Assembly (NCBI GenBank): GCA_947173485.1
Contig: CAMWFH010000023.1
Coordinates: 1-39,518, forward strand
Source of the DNA: an uncultured Clostridia bacterium
GTDB lineage: Bacteria; Bacillota; Clostridia; Oscillospirales; Oscillospiraceae
Direction: 5' to 3'
DNA: 39,518 nt
The translations under genes and the position numbers were made by a program. Every line of letters begins with the position of its first letter. Positions within the stretch are counted from its first letter, which is position 1. The notes under the pieces were generated by a model that did not search any database, was not told where the DNA came from, and saw only the letters and a list, made by a program, of their open reading frames with translations. Shown here in pieces: positions 1-7,343 of the stretch.

Positions 1-130
1 CTGGCTATTTTGACATCGAGCCTGCTCTCCTCCTCTGACGCTCCATGGACTGGGTAAGGCGATAACTCTTTCCTTCGGGTCATCAATATCAGAGCTTATG
101 GCAGCGTGATGCGGAAAATCAACAAACTAT
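1..130. other. Left edge, no recognisable gene
   Basis: I find no gene I can name here. The plus strand carries only short open stretches: one frame stops at 36-38, another stops at 55-57 and then runs open to a TAA at 130-132, directly in front of a strong hairpin. This could be the last codons of a gene whose body lies left of the window, but no family motif is visible. Confidence 0.3.
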
Positions 131-160
131 AAGCAGGAGGGACGTTGGCCCCTCCTGCTT
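131..160. terminator. Hairpin, probable Rho-independent terminator
   Basis: AAGCAGGAGG (131-140) pairs perfectly with CCTCCTGCTT (151-160), extended by one G-C pair, with an 8-nt loop. The plus-strand side continues CTTTCTG, a weak U-tract. It probably ends whatever plus-strand gene enters from the left, and could also back up the tRNA terminator on the minus strand. Confidence 0.6.
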
Positions 161-210
161 TCTGCATTACTCGCGGGTTACTAACAATTTGAATTTCACA
201 TATACATGAA

Positions 211-243
211 GAAACCCCAGAACCATTGCGGCTCTAGGGTTTC
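211..243 (-). terminator. Terminator of the tRNA operon
   Basis: Read on the minus strand, a long stem GAAACCC...GGGTTTC with inner AGA/TCT and CC/GG pairs and a short GCAAT loop lies four nucleotides past the CCA end of tRNA-Val, followed by TTC. Its position fits termination of the tRNA-Pro/tRNA-Val transcript. Confidence 0.65.
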
Positions 244-246
244 CTG

Positions 247-323
247 TGGTGGAGACTACTGGACTCGAACCAGTGGCCTCATGCGTGTGAAGCATGCGCT
301 CTAACCAGCTGAGCTAAGCCTCC
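247..323 (-). tRNA. tRNA-Val (anticodon CAC)
   Basis: The minus-strand cloverleaf is complete. The acceptor arm GGAGGCT pairs with AGTCTCC (one G-U), the D-arm is GCTC/GAGC, the anticodon stem is CATGC/GCATG with loop TTCACAC giving anticodon CAC, and the T-arm is ACTGG-TTCGAGT-CCAGT. Discriminator A and a genome-encoded CCA follow. The tRNA is 77 nt and reads GUG valine codons. It is the second tRNA of a two-tRNA unit behind tRNA-Pro. Confidence 0.95.
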
Positions 324-346
324 GTACCTATTTGATCACGGCCTGA

Positions 347-422
347 TGGTCCGAGTGACAGGGTTCGAACCTGCGGCCTGGTGGTCCCAAACCACCCGCG
401 CTACCAACTGCGCCACACCCGG
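347..422 (-). tRNA. tRNA-Pro (anticodon TGG)
   Basis: The minus-strand cloverleaf has acceptor CCGGGTG pairing with CACTCGG (one G-U), anticodon stem GGTGG/CCACC, loop TTTGGGA giving anticodon TGG, T-arm GCAGG-TTCGAAC-CCTGT, discriminator A and encoded CCA. The length is 76 nt. It is the first gene behind the promoter at 454-482 and is separated from tRNA-Val by about 23 nt. Confidence 0.95.
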
Positions 423-453
423 ATGTGTGTCCCTCGCCGGAGGCAACGATGAC

Positions 454-482
454 AGTATACACGCCTTCACCCTGTTTGTCAA
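454..482 (-). promoter_or_regulatory. Promoter of tRNA-Pro/tRNA-Val
   Basis: On the minus strand a perfect -35 box TTGACA (482-477) is followed after exactly 17 nt by -10 box TATACT (459-454). Transcription would start about 25 nt before tRNA-Pro. This is a strong vegetative sigma-A promoter. Confidence 0.85.
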
Positions 483-558
483 ATGTTTTTTTCAAATTCT
501 GAGAAATTTTTTGCGGATGATGTTTCGACAGATAGGAGCCGCAGGGCGGCAGCGCAGG

Positions 559-596
559 AGCGCAGGACCCTGACAGCCAGGGCCCGCGCTCTTTTT
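559..596. terminator. Hairpin 3' of fumC
   Basis: AGCGCAGGACCCTG (559-572) pairs with CAGGGCCCGCGCT (578-590) with one bulge, and CTTTTT follows on the plus strand. It lies between the end of fumC (minus strand) and the tRNA promoter. The U-tract sits on the plus-strand side, so its efficiency for fumC is uncertain. The 5' arm overlaps a direct repeat of AGCGCAGG (551-558 and 559-566). Confidence 0.45.
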
Positions 597-611
597 GCTG
601 ATATGCTGTCT

Positions 612-1976
612 TTATACCATCTTCTCCGGGTCCACCTGGGCATCGTAGCCATCGCTGTCCAGATAGCCCAGCGCCAGCACCGCCTCTTTCAGAGTGGTGC
701 CCTCCTGGAAGGCTTTCTTGGCGGCCTTGGCGGCGTTCTCATAGCCGATCTTTGGGGTCAGGCAGGTCACCAGCATCAGCGACCGGTCCAGGTTCTCCCG
801 CATCCGCGCCCGGTCCGCCGTCAGGCCGTCCAGGCAGTTCTTGGTGAAGGAGACCATGACATCCCCCAGCAGCCGGATGGACTGGAGCATATTATAGGCG
901 ATCACCGGCATGAACACGTTCAGCTCGAAGTTGCCCTGGGAGGCGGCGAAGCCCACGGCGGCATCGTTGCCCATGACCTGGACCGCTACCATGGTCACCG
1001 CTTCGCACTGGGTGGGGTTGACCTTCCCCGGCATGATGGAGCTGCCCGGCTCGTTCTCCGGGATCTTGATCTCCCCGATGCCGCACCTGGGGCCGCTGGC
1101 CAGCCAGCGGACATCGTTGGCGATCTTCATCAGGTCCGCCGCCAGGGCCTTCAGGGCCCCGTGGGCAAAGACCATCTCCCCCTTGCTGGTGAGGGCGTGG
1201 AACTTGTTGGGCTCGGTGGTGAACTCCTTGTGGGTCAGCAGCCGGATCTCCCCGGCCACCTCCGCATCGAACCCGGCGGGGGCGTTGAGCCCGGTACCCA
1301 CGGCAGTGCCTCCCAGGGCCAGGGCGTGGACCCCATGCAGGGACTGCTCCAGCATCTCCCAGTCCCGGTCCAGGGAGGCCCGCCAGCCGGAGATCTCCTG
1401 GGAGAACCGGAGAGGCACCGCGTCCTGGAGGTGGGTCCGGCCGATCTTGATGACGTCCTCGTTCTCCTTCTCCAGCCGCCGGAGGGTATCGGTGATCTGC
1501 CGCAGGGCAGGGAAAAGGTGGTCCTCCAGGGCCAGGGCCACGGCGATGTGCATGGCGGTGGGGAAAGTATCATTGGAGGACTGGGACATGTTCACATGGT
1601 CATTGGGGTGGAGGGCCAGGGCGGGGTCGGCGGCGTTGGCGATGTGGGCGATGACCTCGTTCATGTTCATATTGGACTGGGTGCCGCTGCCGGTCTGCCA
1701 GACCTTCAGGGGGAACTCCGACTGGTACTGCCCATCCAGGATGGCCTGGGCGGCGCGGACGATGCCGTCCCGCTTGTCCGCCGGCAGCTTGCCCAGGGTG
1801 AAGTTGGCCCGGGCGGCGGCGCTCTTCAGGATGGCGAAGGCCTGGACGATCTCCACGGGCATGGTCTCCGTGCCGATGGCAAAGTTCTCATAGCTCCGCT
1901 GGGTCTGGGCGCCCCAGCACCGGTCCGCCGGGACCTGTACCTCGCCCATGGTGTCGTGTTCGATCCGAAATGTCAT
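612..1976 (-). CDS. fumC: Class II fumarate hydratase
   Basis: FumC catalyses the reversible hydration of fumarate to malate in the cytoplasm; class II enzymes are iron-free homotetramers. The 454 residues match the usual length. Diagnostic motifs are visible: QTGSGTQSNMNMNEV near 94-108, GRTHLQDAVP with catalytic His182, and the superfamily signature GSSIMPGKVNP at 311-321 carrying the catalytic Ser loop. The ATG is preceded by an AGGAGAG ribosome site. It lies 43 nt behind the 2-hydroxyacid dehydrogenase gene on the same strand and probably shares its promoter at 3035-3063. It could feed the reductive (fermentative) branch of the citric acid cycle or aspartate/fumarate salvage. The family call is secure; the physiological direction is inferred. 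Confidence 0.96.
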   Translation of the reverse strand: MTFRIEHDTMGEVQVPADRCWGAQTQRSYENFAIGTETMPVEIVQAFAILKSAAARANFTLGKLPADKRDGIVRAAQAILDGQYQSEFPLKVWQTGSGTQSNMNMNEVIAHIANAADPALALHPNDHVNMSQSSNDTFPTAMHIAVALALEDHLFPALRQITDTLRRLEKENEDVIKIGRTHLQDAVPLRFSQEISGWRASLDRDWEMLEQSLHGVHALALGGTAVGTGLNAPAGFDAEVAGEIRLLTHKEFTTEPNKFHALTSKGEMVFAHGALKALAADLMKIANDVRWLASGPRCGIGEIKIPENEPGSSIMPGKVNPTQCEAVTMVAVQVMGNDAAVGFAASQGNFELNVFMPVIAYNMLQSIRLLGDVMVSFTKNCLDGLTADRARMRENLDRSLMLVTCLTPKIGYENAAKAAKKAFQEGTTLKEAVLALGYLDSDGYDAQVDPEKMV

Positions 1977-2019
1977 CTGTCTCTCCTCATTTCTATTTTT
2001 TTCTTGTATCCTGCGGGGC

Positions 2020-2988
2020 TCAGTACCCCAGGGACCGGTCCACGGCGTGGAGGAGGGGCTGGCCGGCGGCGTAGCGGGCCAAGTCCTCCAGGAACATCTC
2101 CACGATTCGCTCTCGGGTGTAGCCCAGGGAGGTATTGCCGGAGCAGTGGGGGGTCAGGAGCAGGTTCTTCGTCCGCCATAGGGGATGGTACGGTGGCAGG
2201 GGCTCCGGCTCCATCACGTCCAGCGCCGCCCCGGCCAGGGCGCCGGTGTCCAGGGCCTCCATCAGCGCTTCCTGGTCGATGGCCGCCCCCCGGCCCACGT
2301 TGACCACATAGGCCCCCCGGGGCAGCAGGGCCAGCCGGGACCGGTCCAGGACCCGGCGGGTAGAGGGGGTGGATGGCAGGGCCAGGACCAGGGCATCGGT
2401 CTCCGGCAGGACCTCCTCCAGCCGCTCCATAGGCAGGACCTCCTTGAAGGCCGGGTCCGCCGGCTTGGAGATGTCCCGCCGCACGCCCCGCACCTGGGCC
2501 CCCATGGCGGAGAGGGTCCGGGCGGTGTGGGTCCCGATGTCCCCCATACCCAGGATCGTGGCCCGCAGGCCCCGGATGGAGCGGATCGGCGCGTAGAAGG
2601 TCCAGGCCCGCCGGGCCAGGTCCCTTTGATAGGCGGGCATCTGCCGCAGCAGCATCAGCAGCACCATGACGATATGCTCGGAGATGGTGACGCCAAAGGC
2701 CCCGGCGGAGTTGGAGAAGAGACAGTCCTGGGCCGGCCAGAGGGAGGGGTCCATGTAGTGTTCCACGCCGGCGAAGGAACTGCAGTACCAGCGCAGCCGC
2801 CTCGCCTCCCGGAGACGGTCGGAGAAGCCGGAGCCGAAGAGGACCTCCGCCTCCCGGATCTCCTCCCCAATCTCCTGGCTGGACCGGTAAAAGCGGGCGG
2901 TGAAGCCCAGAGGGGCGGCGGCAGCGGTGATCTGGGCCTGGAAGCCCTCGTCTAAGAACTGCTCCGCGGCAAGAAGTGAACGCGCCAT
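2020..2988 (-). CDS. D-isomer specific 2-hydroxyacid dehydrogenase
   Basis: This is an NAD-dependent oxidoreductase of the D-2-hydroxyacid dehydrogenase family, which interconverts 2-oxoacids and D-2-hydroxyacids. The chosen start (MARSLLA) gives 322 residues and follows an AAAGGAGG site at good spacing; longer frames would run through the promoter. The Rossmann motif is GMGDIG (147-152). The catalytic triad is visible as Arg233 (VGRGAAID), Glu262 (DVMEPEP) and His281 (TPHCSG). The hydrophobic SEHIVMVLLMLLRQ helix (103-116) is typical of the family. The substrate cannot be read from sequence; divergent members of this kind are often annotated as glyoxylate/hydroxypyruvate or phosphoglycerate dehydrogenase-like. 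It is first in the unit with fumC. Confidence 0.9.
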   Translation of the reverse strand: MARSLLAAEQFLDEGFQAQITAAAAPLGFTARFYRSSQEIGEEIREAEVLFGSGFSDRLREARRLRWYCSSFAGVEHYMDPSLWPAQDCLFSNSAGAFGVTISEHIVMVLLMLLRQMPAYQRDLARRAWTFYAPIRSIRGLRATILGMGDIGTHTARTLSAMGAQVRGVRRDISKPADPAFKEVLPMERLEEVLPETDALVLALPSTPSTRRVLDRSRLALLPRGAYVVNVGRGAAIDQEALMEALDTGALAGAALDVMEPEPLPPYHPLWRTKNLLLTPHCSGNTSLGYTRERIVEMFLEDLARYAAGQPLLHAVDRSLGY

Positions 2989-3034
2989 AGGCATCCTCCT
3001 TTTCATCGATCGTGCTCTCGCGTCTATGGCCCCT

Positions 3035-3063
3035 ATTATAGCAGGTCCGGCGGCGTTTGTCAT
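3035..3063 (-). promoter_or_regulatory. Promoter of the dehydrogenase-fumC unit
   Basis: On the minus strand, ATGACA (3063-3058) and a perfect TATAAT (3040-3035) are separated by 17 nt. The predicted start is about 40 nt before the dehydrogenase ATG. It lies back to back with the murA-side promoter at 3100-3127. Confidence 0.7.
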
Positions 3064-3099
3064 GGGGATTCCAATTTTTAATAATGTTTCCATGAGCTA

Positions 3100-3127
3100 T
3101 TGCTTTTGCGAAATTTTCTGGTATAAT
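3100..3127 (+). promoter_or_regulatory. Promoter upstream of murA
   Basis: TTGCTT (3100-3105), a 16-nt spacer and a perfect TATAAT (3122-3127) with an extended TG-n motif just before the -10 box. Transcription would start near 3134, about 170 nt before murA, and would run through the attenuator-like structure at 3142-3214. An ATG directly after the -10 box lies in the promoter itself and is not a likely start. Confidence 0.7.
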
Positions 3128-3141
3128 ATGAACTGCCTTAT

Positions 3142-3214
3142 GCCGCCTTGCGGCCTGGCCGGCGATGTTTCCCGGTCCGCCGGCCTCTTTCGGCGGACGG
3201 ACCGTCTCTTTTTT
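3142..3214 (+). promoter_or_regulatory. Putative transcription attenuator in the murA leader
   Basis: The leader contains mutually exclusive hairpins. A terminator stem CGGTCCG (3173-3179) / CGGACCG (3198-3204), with inner CCG/CGG pairs, is followed by TCTCTTTTTT. A perfect 8-bp alternative stem, GGCCGGCG (3157-3164) with CGCCGGCC (3178-3185), would take the terminator's 5' arm. An upstream stem GCCGC/GCGGC (3142-3154) could tune the choice. The pairing is seen directly; a regulatory role for murA, and the signal sensed, are inferences. No plus-strand gene lies upstream that would otherwise need this terminator. Confidence 0.5.
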
Positions 3215-3303
3215 AGGTCCCGTCTCCTGCTATTTTAATGTATGAAGTTTCGTTCATGGGGCAAACTGCTCTATGATGGGAATACAATGAGGAGCGTGTT
3301 CTT

Positions 3304-4602
3304 TTGACAAAGTATATCGTAGAGGGCGGCAGCCCTTTGTTTGGTGAGGTCCATGTCAGCGGCGCGAAGAATGCCGCGGTCGCCATCATCCCGGCGGCGG
3401 TCATGGTCCGCGGCGTGTGCCGCATCGAGAATATCCCCCAGATCAGCGACGTGACCCTCCTGCTCAGCATCCTCCGGGACTTAGGGGCCCGGATCCGCAC
3501 CATCAACGCCAACACCATGGAGATCGACTGCTCCTCTGTCCGAAATGGACAGGTCCCCTATGAGGCTGCCCGCCGCTGCCGGGCCTCCTGCTATATGATG
3601 GGGGCGCTGCTGGGCCGCTTCGGCCAAGCGGAGGTGGCCCTGCCCGGCGGCTGTGACTTCGGCGGCACCCGGCCCATCGACCAGCACTTGAAGGGCTTCA
3701 AGGCCCTGGGGGCCCAGGTGGAGGTCCAGAGCGGCTTCGTCAACGCCCAGGCCAAGGATGGCCGGCTCATCGGCTCGTCCATCTTCCTGGACAAGGTCAG
3801 CGTGGGGGCCACCATCAATATCATGCTGGCCGCCGCCACGGCGGAGGGGCTCACGGTCATCGAGAACGTGGCCAAGGAGCCCCATATCGTGGACGTGGCC
3901 AACTTCCTCAACTCCATGGGCGCCAATATCCGGGGCGCCGGCACCGATGTGATCAAGGTCCGGGGGGTGGAGAGCCTCCACGGCGGCACCTACTCCATCA
4001 TCCCCGATCAGATCGAGGCGGGGACCTATATGGCCGCGGTGGCGGCCTGCGGCGGCCAGGTGACCATCCGGGACATCATCCCCAAGCATATGGACTGCAT
4101 CTCCGCCAAATTGCAGGAGATGGGCGTGGAGATCCAGGAGATCGAGGACAGCCTGCTGGTCCGGCGGGTGGGCCCTCTGAACAAGACCAACATCAAGACC
4201 ATGCCCTATCCGGGCTTTCCTACGGATATGCAGCCCCAGCTGGCGGCGGTGCTGTGCCTGGCCCAGGGAACCAGCATCATCACCGAGAGCGTCTGGTCCA
4301 GCCGGTTCCGCTATGCCGACGAGTTCAAGCGGATGGGGGCCCAGATCCAGGTGAACGAGAACCTGGCGATCATCGAGGGGGTCGAGCGGCTCTCCGGGGC
4401 CAAGATCGAGGCCTGCGACCTCCGGGCCGGGGCGGCCATGATCGTGGCGGCCCTGGCGGCCCAGGGGACCAGCGAGATCACCAATGTGCAGTATATCGAG
4501 CGGGGCTATGAGGACGTGATCAATAAGTTCCGCCTCCTGGGGGGCCGTATCGCGGCGGTGGAGATCCCAGACGAGAGCGGCGATGTCCGCAATGCCAGCT
4601 GA
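3304..4602 (+). CDS. murA: UDP-N-acetylglucosamine 1-carboxyvinyltransferase
   Basis: MurA transfers enolpyruvate from PEP to UDP-GlcNAc, the first committed cytoplasmic step of peptidoglycan synthesis. The 432-residue length and two-domain EPSP-synthase-like fold are as expected. The Lys22-Asn23 pair (SGAKNAA) and the catalytic loop LPGGCDFG with Cys117 are present; this Cys is the residue alkylated by fosfomycin, so no target-based resistance is apparent. The start is TTG at 3304 with GAGGAG upstream; the nearby ATG at 3287 is out of frame. Firmicutes often carry two paralogues (MurAA, MurAB/MurZ), and I cannot say which this is. walJ and rlmH follow on the same strand after a 170-nt structured spacer. 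Confidence 0.95.
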   Translation: MTKYIVEGGSPLFGEVHVSGAKNAAVAIIPAAVMVRGVCRIENIPQISDVTLLLSILRDLGARIRTINANTMEIDCSSVRNGQVPYEAARRCRASCYMMGALLGRFGQAEVALPGGCDFGGTRPIDQHLKGFKALGAQVEVQSGFVNAQAKDGRLIGSSIFLDKVSVGATINIMLAAATAEGLTVIENVAKEPHIVDVANFLNSMGANIRGAGTDVIKVRGVESLHGGTYSIIPDQIEAGTYMAAVAACGGQVTIRDIIPKHMDCISAKLQEMGVEIQEIEDSLLVRRVGPLNKTNIKTMPYPGFPTDMQPQLAAVLCLAQGTSIITESVWSSRFRYADEFKRMGAQIQVNENLAIIEGVERLSGAKIEACDLRAGAAMIVAALAAQGTSEITNVQYIERGYEDVINKFRLLGGRIAAVEIPDESGDVRNAS

Positions 4603-4603
4603 A

Positions 4604-4676
4604 AGGCCGTCCCCTTGGGGGATGGCCTGGTCTCCGCGCTGTCCCGGCGGGCGTCCGCCCGGGGAGGACAGCGCGG
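4604..4676 (+). other. Two strong hairpins in the murA-walJ spacer
   Basis: Directly after the murA stop, AGGCCGTCCCC (4604-4614) pairs with GGGGATGGCCT (4618-4628) around a 3-nt loop. A second stem, CCGCGCTGTCC (4634-4644) with GGACAGCGCGG (4666-4676), encloses a smaller CGGGC/GCCCG element. Neither has a U-tract, so they look like mRNA stability or processing structures rather than terminators. Confidence 0.5.
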
Positions 4677-4772
4677 CGGCGAGGATAGACAGCAAAACAG
4701 ACAGGCGAGGCGTCCGGGCCCGGGCGCTCGTCCCATTCCTCCGGCGGCTCGCCGGCGCTTCGAGGTGACAGC

Positions 4773-5564
4773 TTGCTGACCTTTCAGACTTTTTCCAGCT
4801 CCTCCGCCGGGAACGCGGCGCTCTTGTCCTGGAACGATGTACATATCCTGGTGGATCTCGGCATCAGCTGCCGCCGGGCCAAGCAGGAGCTGGCGGCTCG
4901 GGGGCTGGCCTTCGAGGACCTGGCGGCTATCTGCGTGACCCACGAGCATAGCGACCATGTGTCTGGGCTGCGGACCTATGTCCAAAAGCAGCGGACGCCC
5001 CTTCTCTGCTCCAAGGGCACCGCCCGGCAGCTGGCCTACCAGTTCGCCGGCATCGAGCCTATGCTGGCCCCCTTTGACGGGGAGACGGCGTGCCGGGGGA
5101 TCGTCCTCCGGGGCGTGGCGCTGTCCCACGATGTCAGCCAGGGCACCGGCTTCCGGTTCGATACCCCGGAGGGCTCTGTCGGCATCCTGACGGATACCGG
5201 GGTGGTCACCCAGGAGGCGGAGGCCCTCCTGCCGGGGGTGGATCTGCTGGTGCTGGAGGCCAACCACGATGTGGAGCGGCTGAAAGCCGGGTCCCGTCCC
5301 TATCATATCAAGCGGCGGGTGCTGGGGCCCTATGGCCATTTGAGCAACGACGCGGCGGCGGACTTCGCCTGCCTGGCGGCGGACCGGGGGACCTCCCAGA
5401 TCCTTCTGGCCCATATCAGTGCCGATAACAACGACCCGGCCCTGGCTCTAAGGACGGTGGGCCGTGCGCTGTCGGCCCGCAGCTGGCAGGGCGCCCTGTC
5501 GGCGGCCCCGCGGCTGGAGGCCGGTCCGGTGCTGGAGGTGAGGGTATGCAGCAGGTCCAGCTGA
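4773..5564 (+). CDS. walJ: WalJ/YycJ-type metallo-beta-lactamase-fold hydrolase
   Basis: This is a 263-residue metallo-beta-lactamase-fold protein. The metal motif THEHSDH (56-62) is clear, and further ligand-type residues lie in LEANHD and in the C-terminal LAHIS. In low-GC Gram-positives this family (YycJ/WalJ) lies near walRK and rlmH and has been described as a DNA exonuclease; here the rlmH link is kept but walR and walK are absent. The start is TTG at 4773 after a GAGGTGA ribosome site. The last 19 nt overlap rlmH, indicating coupled translation. The fold is certain and the orthology likely; the substrate is not shown by the sequence. Confidence 0.88.
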   Translation: MLTFQTFSSSSAGNAALLSWNDVHILVDLGISCRRAKQELAARGLAFEDLAAICVTHEHSDHVSGLRTYVQKQRTPLLCSKGTARQLAYQFAGIEPMLAPFDGETACRGIVLRGVALSHDVSQGTGFRFDTPEGSVGILTDTGVVTQEAEALLPGVDLLVLEANHDVERLKAGSRPYHIKRRVLGPYGHLSNDAAADFACLAADRGTSQILLAHISADNNDPALALRTVGRALSARSWQGALSAAPRLEAGPVLEVRVCSRSS

Positions 5565-6028
5565 TCTGCGTGGGGAAGCTGAAAGAGGGCTTTTATCGGG
5601 ACGCCTGCGCCGAGTACGCCAAGCGGCTGGCCCCCTTCTGTAAGCTGACCACCGTGGAGATCCCGGAGGAGAAGCTGCCCCAGGACCCCTCCCAGGCCCA
5701 GATCGACGCAGCCCTGGCCAAGGAGGCCGCCGCCATCCGGGCCAAGATCCTGCCCTATACCCGTGTGACGGCCCTGTGCGTGGAGGGGCGGATGCGCTCC
5801 AGCCGGGAGCTGGCCCAGATGTTCCCCGACCTGGCCCTCAGCCGGGAGCGGGGCGTCACTTTCCTGATCGGCGGGAGCTATGGGCTGGACGAGGGCTTGA
5901 AGAGCGAGGCCCAATCCCGGCTCAGTATGTCCCCCATGACCTTCCCCCACCATCTGGCCAGGGTGATGCTGCTGGAGCAGATCTACCGGGCCTTCCAGAT
6001 CAACGGGGGGACCCGGTATCACAAATAA
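5546..6028 (+). CDS. rlmH: 23S rRNA (pseudouridine-1915-N3)-methyltransferase
   Basis: RlmH is a SPOUT-class methyltransferase that methylates pseudouridine 1915 in helix 69 of 23S rRNA in the assembled 70S ribosome. The length of 160 residues is standard. The knot signature FLIGGSYGLDEGL and the C-terminal segment LARVMLLEQIYRAFQINGGTRYHK-type ending (HLARVMLLEQIYRA then GTRYHK) are textbook for the family. It overlaps walJ by 19 nt and is followed 21 nt later by a strong terminator, so it closes the murA-walJ-rlmH unit. Confidence 0.97.
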   Translation: MQQVQLICVGKLKEGFYRDACAEYAKRLAPFCKLTTVEIPEEKLPQDPSQAQIDAALAKEAAAIRAKILPYTRVTALCVEGRMRSSRELAQMFPDLALSRERGVTFLIGGSYGLDEGLKSEAQSRLSMSPMTFPHHLARVMLLEQIYRAFQINGGTRYHK

Positions 6029-6049
6029 GAGCATAGATCATGCTGCAAG

Positions 6050-6077
6050 AGACGTATGCGCCGGCATACGTCTTTTT
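6050..6077 (+). terminator. Terminator after rlmH
   Basis: A perfect 9-bp stem AGACGTATG (6050-6058) / CATACGTCT (6065-6073) with a 6-nt loop ends in five T. It ends the murA-walJ-rlmH unit and argues that the next gene starts downstream of it rather than at an in-frame ATG at 6040. Confidence 0.9.
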
Positions 6078-6150
6078 GCTGGATAGACCCAAGAAAAAAT
6101 TCCCTGTATCTTTTTTCCCTCTCGCGGCTCTTATCTATAGAAGGCAGGTG

Positions 6151-6654
6151 ATGGCGGTGGATGATTTTGAGGAGATGGTCCGGGACTGCGGCCCGGTGGT
6201 GTACCGCTTCCTGCTCTCCCTCTGCGGGGACGCCGGCCTGGCGGAGGAGCTGACCGCGGAGACCTTCTGCCGGGCCTGGTGCCAGATCGACCGGTTCCGG
6301 GGGGAGTGCCGGGTCGAGACCTGGCTCTGCCAGATCGCCAAGCACGCGCTGTACAAGGAGCGGCGGCGGACGAAGGGGCATATCCCCTGGGAGCAGGCGG
6401 AGGAGGGGACCTATGACGGGGCCCTTTTGGAGCGGCTGGCGGACAAGGAGCAGGCCCTAGCGGTCTTTCATCAGCTCCACCGGCTGGAGGAGCCCTACCG
6501 GGAGGTGTTCATGCTCCGAGTCCTGGGGGAGCTGAAGTTCAAGGAGATCGCCGCCGTCTGCGGGCGGACGGAGTCCTGGGCCAAGGTCACCTTCTACCGG
6601 GCCAAGGACAAGCTGATAGAAGGGATGGAGGAACGATATGAAGATCAGCTGTGA
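6151..6654 (+). CDS. ECF-type RNA polymerase sigma factor
   Basis: This is a 167-residue extracytoplasmic-function sigma-70 factor. The region 2 segment is clear (LAEELTAETFCRAW, then a RVETWLCQIAKHAL-type 2.3/2.4 helix), followed by an acidic linker and region 4 (YREVFMLRVLGELKFKEIAA, then RTESWAKVTFYRAKDKL, the -35 recognition helix). The ATG at 6151 is chosen because a longer in-frame start at 6040 would put the rlmH terminator inside the gene. The last 17 nt overlap the anti-sigma gene, so the pair is translated together. The regulon and the signal are unknown. I see no convincing autoregulatory promoter. Confidence 0.92.
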   Translation: MAVDDFEEMVRDCGPVVYRFLLSLCGDAGLAEELTAETFCRAWCQIDRFRGECRVETWLCQIAKHALYKERRRTKGHIPWEQAEEGTYDGALLERLADKEQALAVFHQLHRLEEPYREVFMLRVLGELKFKEIAAVCGRTESWAKVTFYRAKDKLIEGMEERYEDQL

Positions 6655-7300
6655 GATCGCGGAGGACCTGCTGCCCCTCTACCTGGAGGACACCTGCTCC
6701 AAGGACAGCCGGGCGGCGCTGGAGGAGCATTTGCAGGGGTGCCCGGCCTGCCGGGCCAAGCTGGAACGGATGGGCCGTCCCCTGCCGGAGGTCCAGGGGG
6801 CCGATGCCCCCCGGCTGGCGGACTACGGGCGGAAGGTCCGGCGGCGGCGGCGGCAGACCGCCGTCCTGGTCCTGGTGATCACCGTCTCGGCGGCCTTTCT
6901 TTTGGCGCTGACGGGGCTGACGGTCCGGGAGATGCGGCGGCCGGTCCATGTCCCCACGGTGGAGGAGGGGACCTGGAACTTGACGGCGGAGGACCTGGAG
7001 ACCACGGCGGCGGCGGTGGACGGCTACGTCCTCTACACCAACTACGCCCAGATCCAGGTCACTGTGTGTTCAGAGGCCGGCGGCGCGGTCCTCCTGCGGG
7101 ACGCCGCCAGCGGCAGCATGATCCAGACCGCCGAAGTGGAGGGCGGGACGGACAGCTGCACCTTCACCATGCTGACCTCGGCCCGGCGCTATATCGTGGA
7201 CTGCGGGGACATAGACGGCGGGGCGGCGGTGACGGTCAGCGAGGGGCGCAGCTTCTGGCGAAGCCTGGGAGAGGTCCTGCGGGACCTGGTCCGGCTCTAG
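6638..7300 (+). CDS. Membrane-anchored zinc-finger anti-sigma factor
   Basis: This 220-residue protein has an N-terminal zf-HC2 anti-sigma module (Cys5, then His31-x3-Cys35-x2-Cys38), a positively charged stretch (KVRRRRRQ, 66-73), a single membrane helix at about 74-95 and an extracytoplasmic domain of about 120 residues that I do not recognise. The layout is that of ZAS-type anti-sigma factors that hold an ECF sigma factor at the membrane until a surface signal releases it. It overlaps its sigma partner by 17 nt. The outer domain presumably senses the signal, which is unknown. Confidence 0.88.
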   Translation: MKISCEIAEDLLPLYLEDTCSKDSRAALEEHLQGCPACRAKLERMGRPLPEVQGADAPRLADYGRKVRRRRRQTAVLVLVITVSAAFLLALTGLTVREMRRPVHVPTVEEGTWNLTAEDLETTAAAVDGYVLYTNYAQIQVTVCSEAGGAVLLRDAASGSMIQTAEVEGGTDSCTFTMLTSARRYIVDCGDIDGGAAVTVSEGRSFWRSLGEVLRDLVRL

Positions 7301-7343
7301 GGCGGAGCCGTCCCTGGCGTTTTCGACAAGTCCAAAGGGCACA

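Noticed and set aside
483..2303. Long plus-strand open frame (606 codons) opposite fumC
   Set aside because: It is antisense to fumC and the dehydrogenase, Gly/His/Leu-rich with no motifs, a GC-rich shadow frame.
3128..3238. Possible leader peptide (ATG after the murA-side -10 box)
   Set aside because: The ATG lies between the -10 box and the predicted start site, and there is no ribosome site, so it would not be on the transcript.
4583..4768. 61-codon open frame between murA and walJ
   Set aside because: It overlaps the murA end, runs through two strong hairpins, and its Arg/Pro-rich product has no recognisable feature.
6040..6150. Longer start for the ECF sigma factor
   Set aside because: The extension would include the rlmH terminator and has no sigma-factor similarity.
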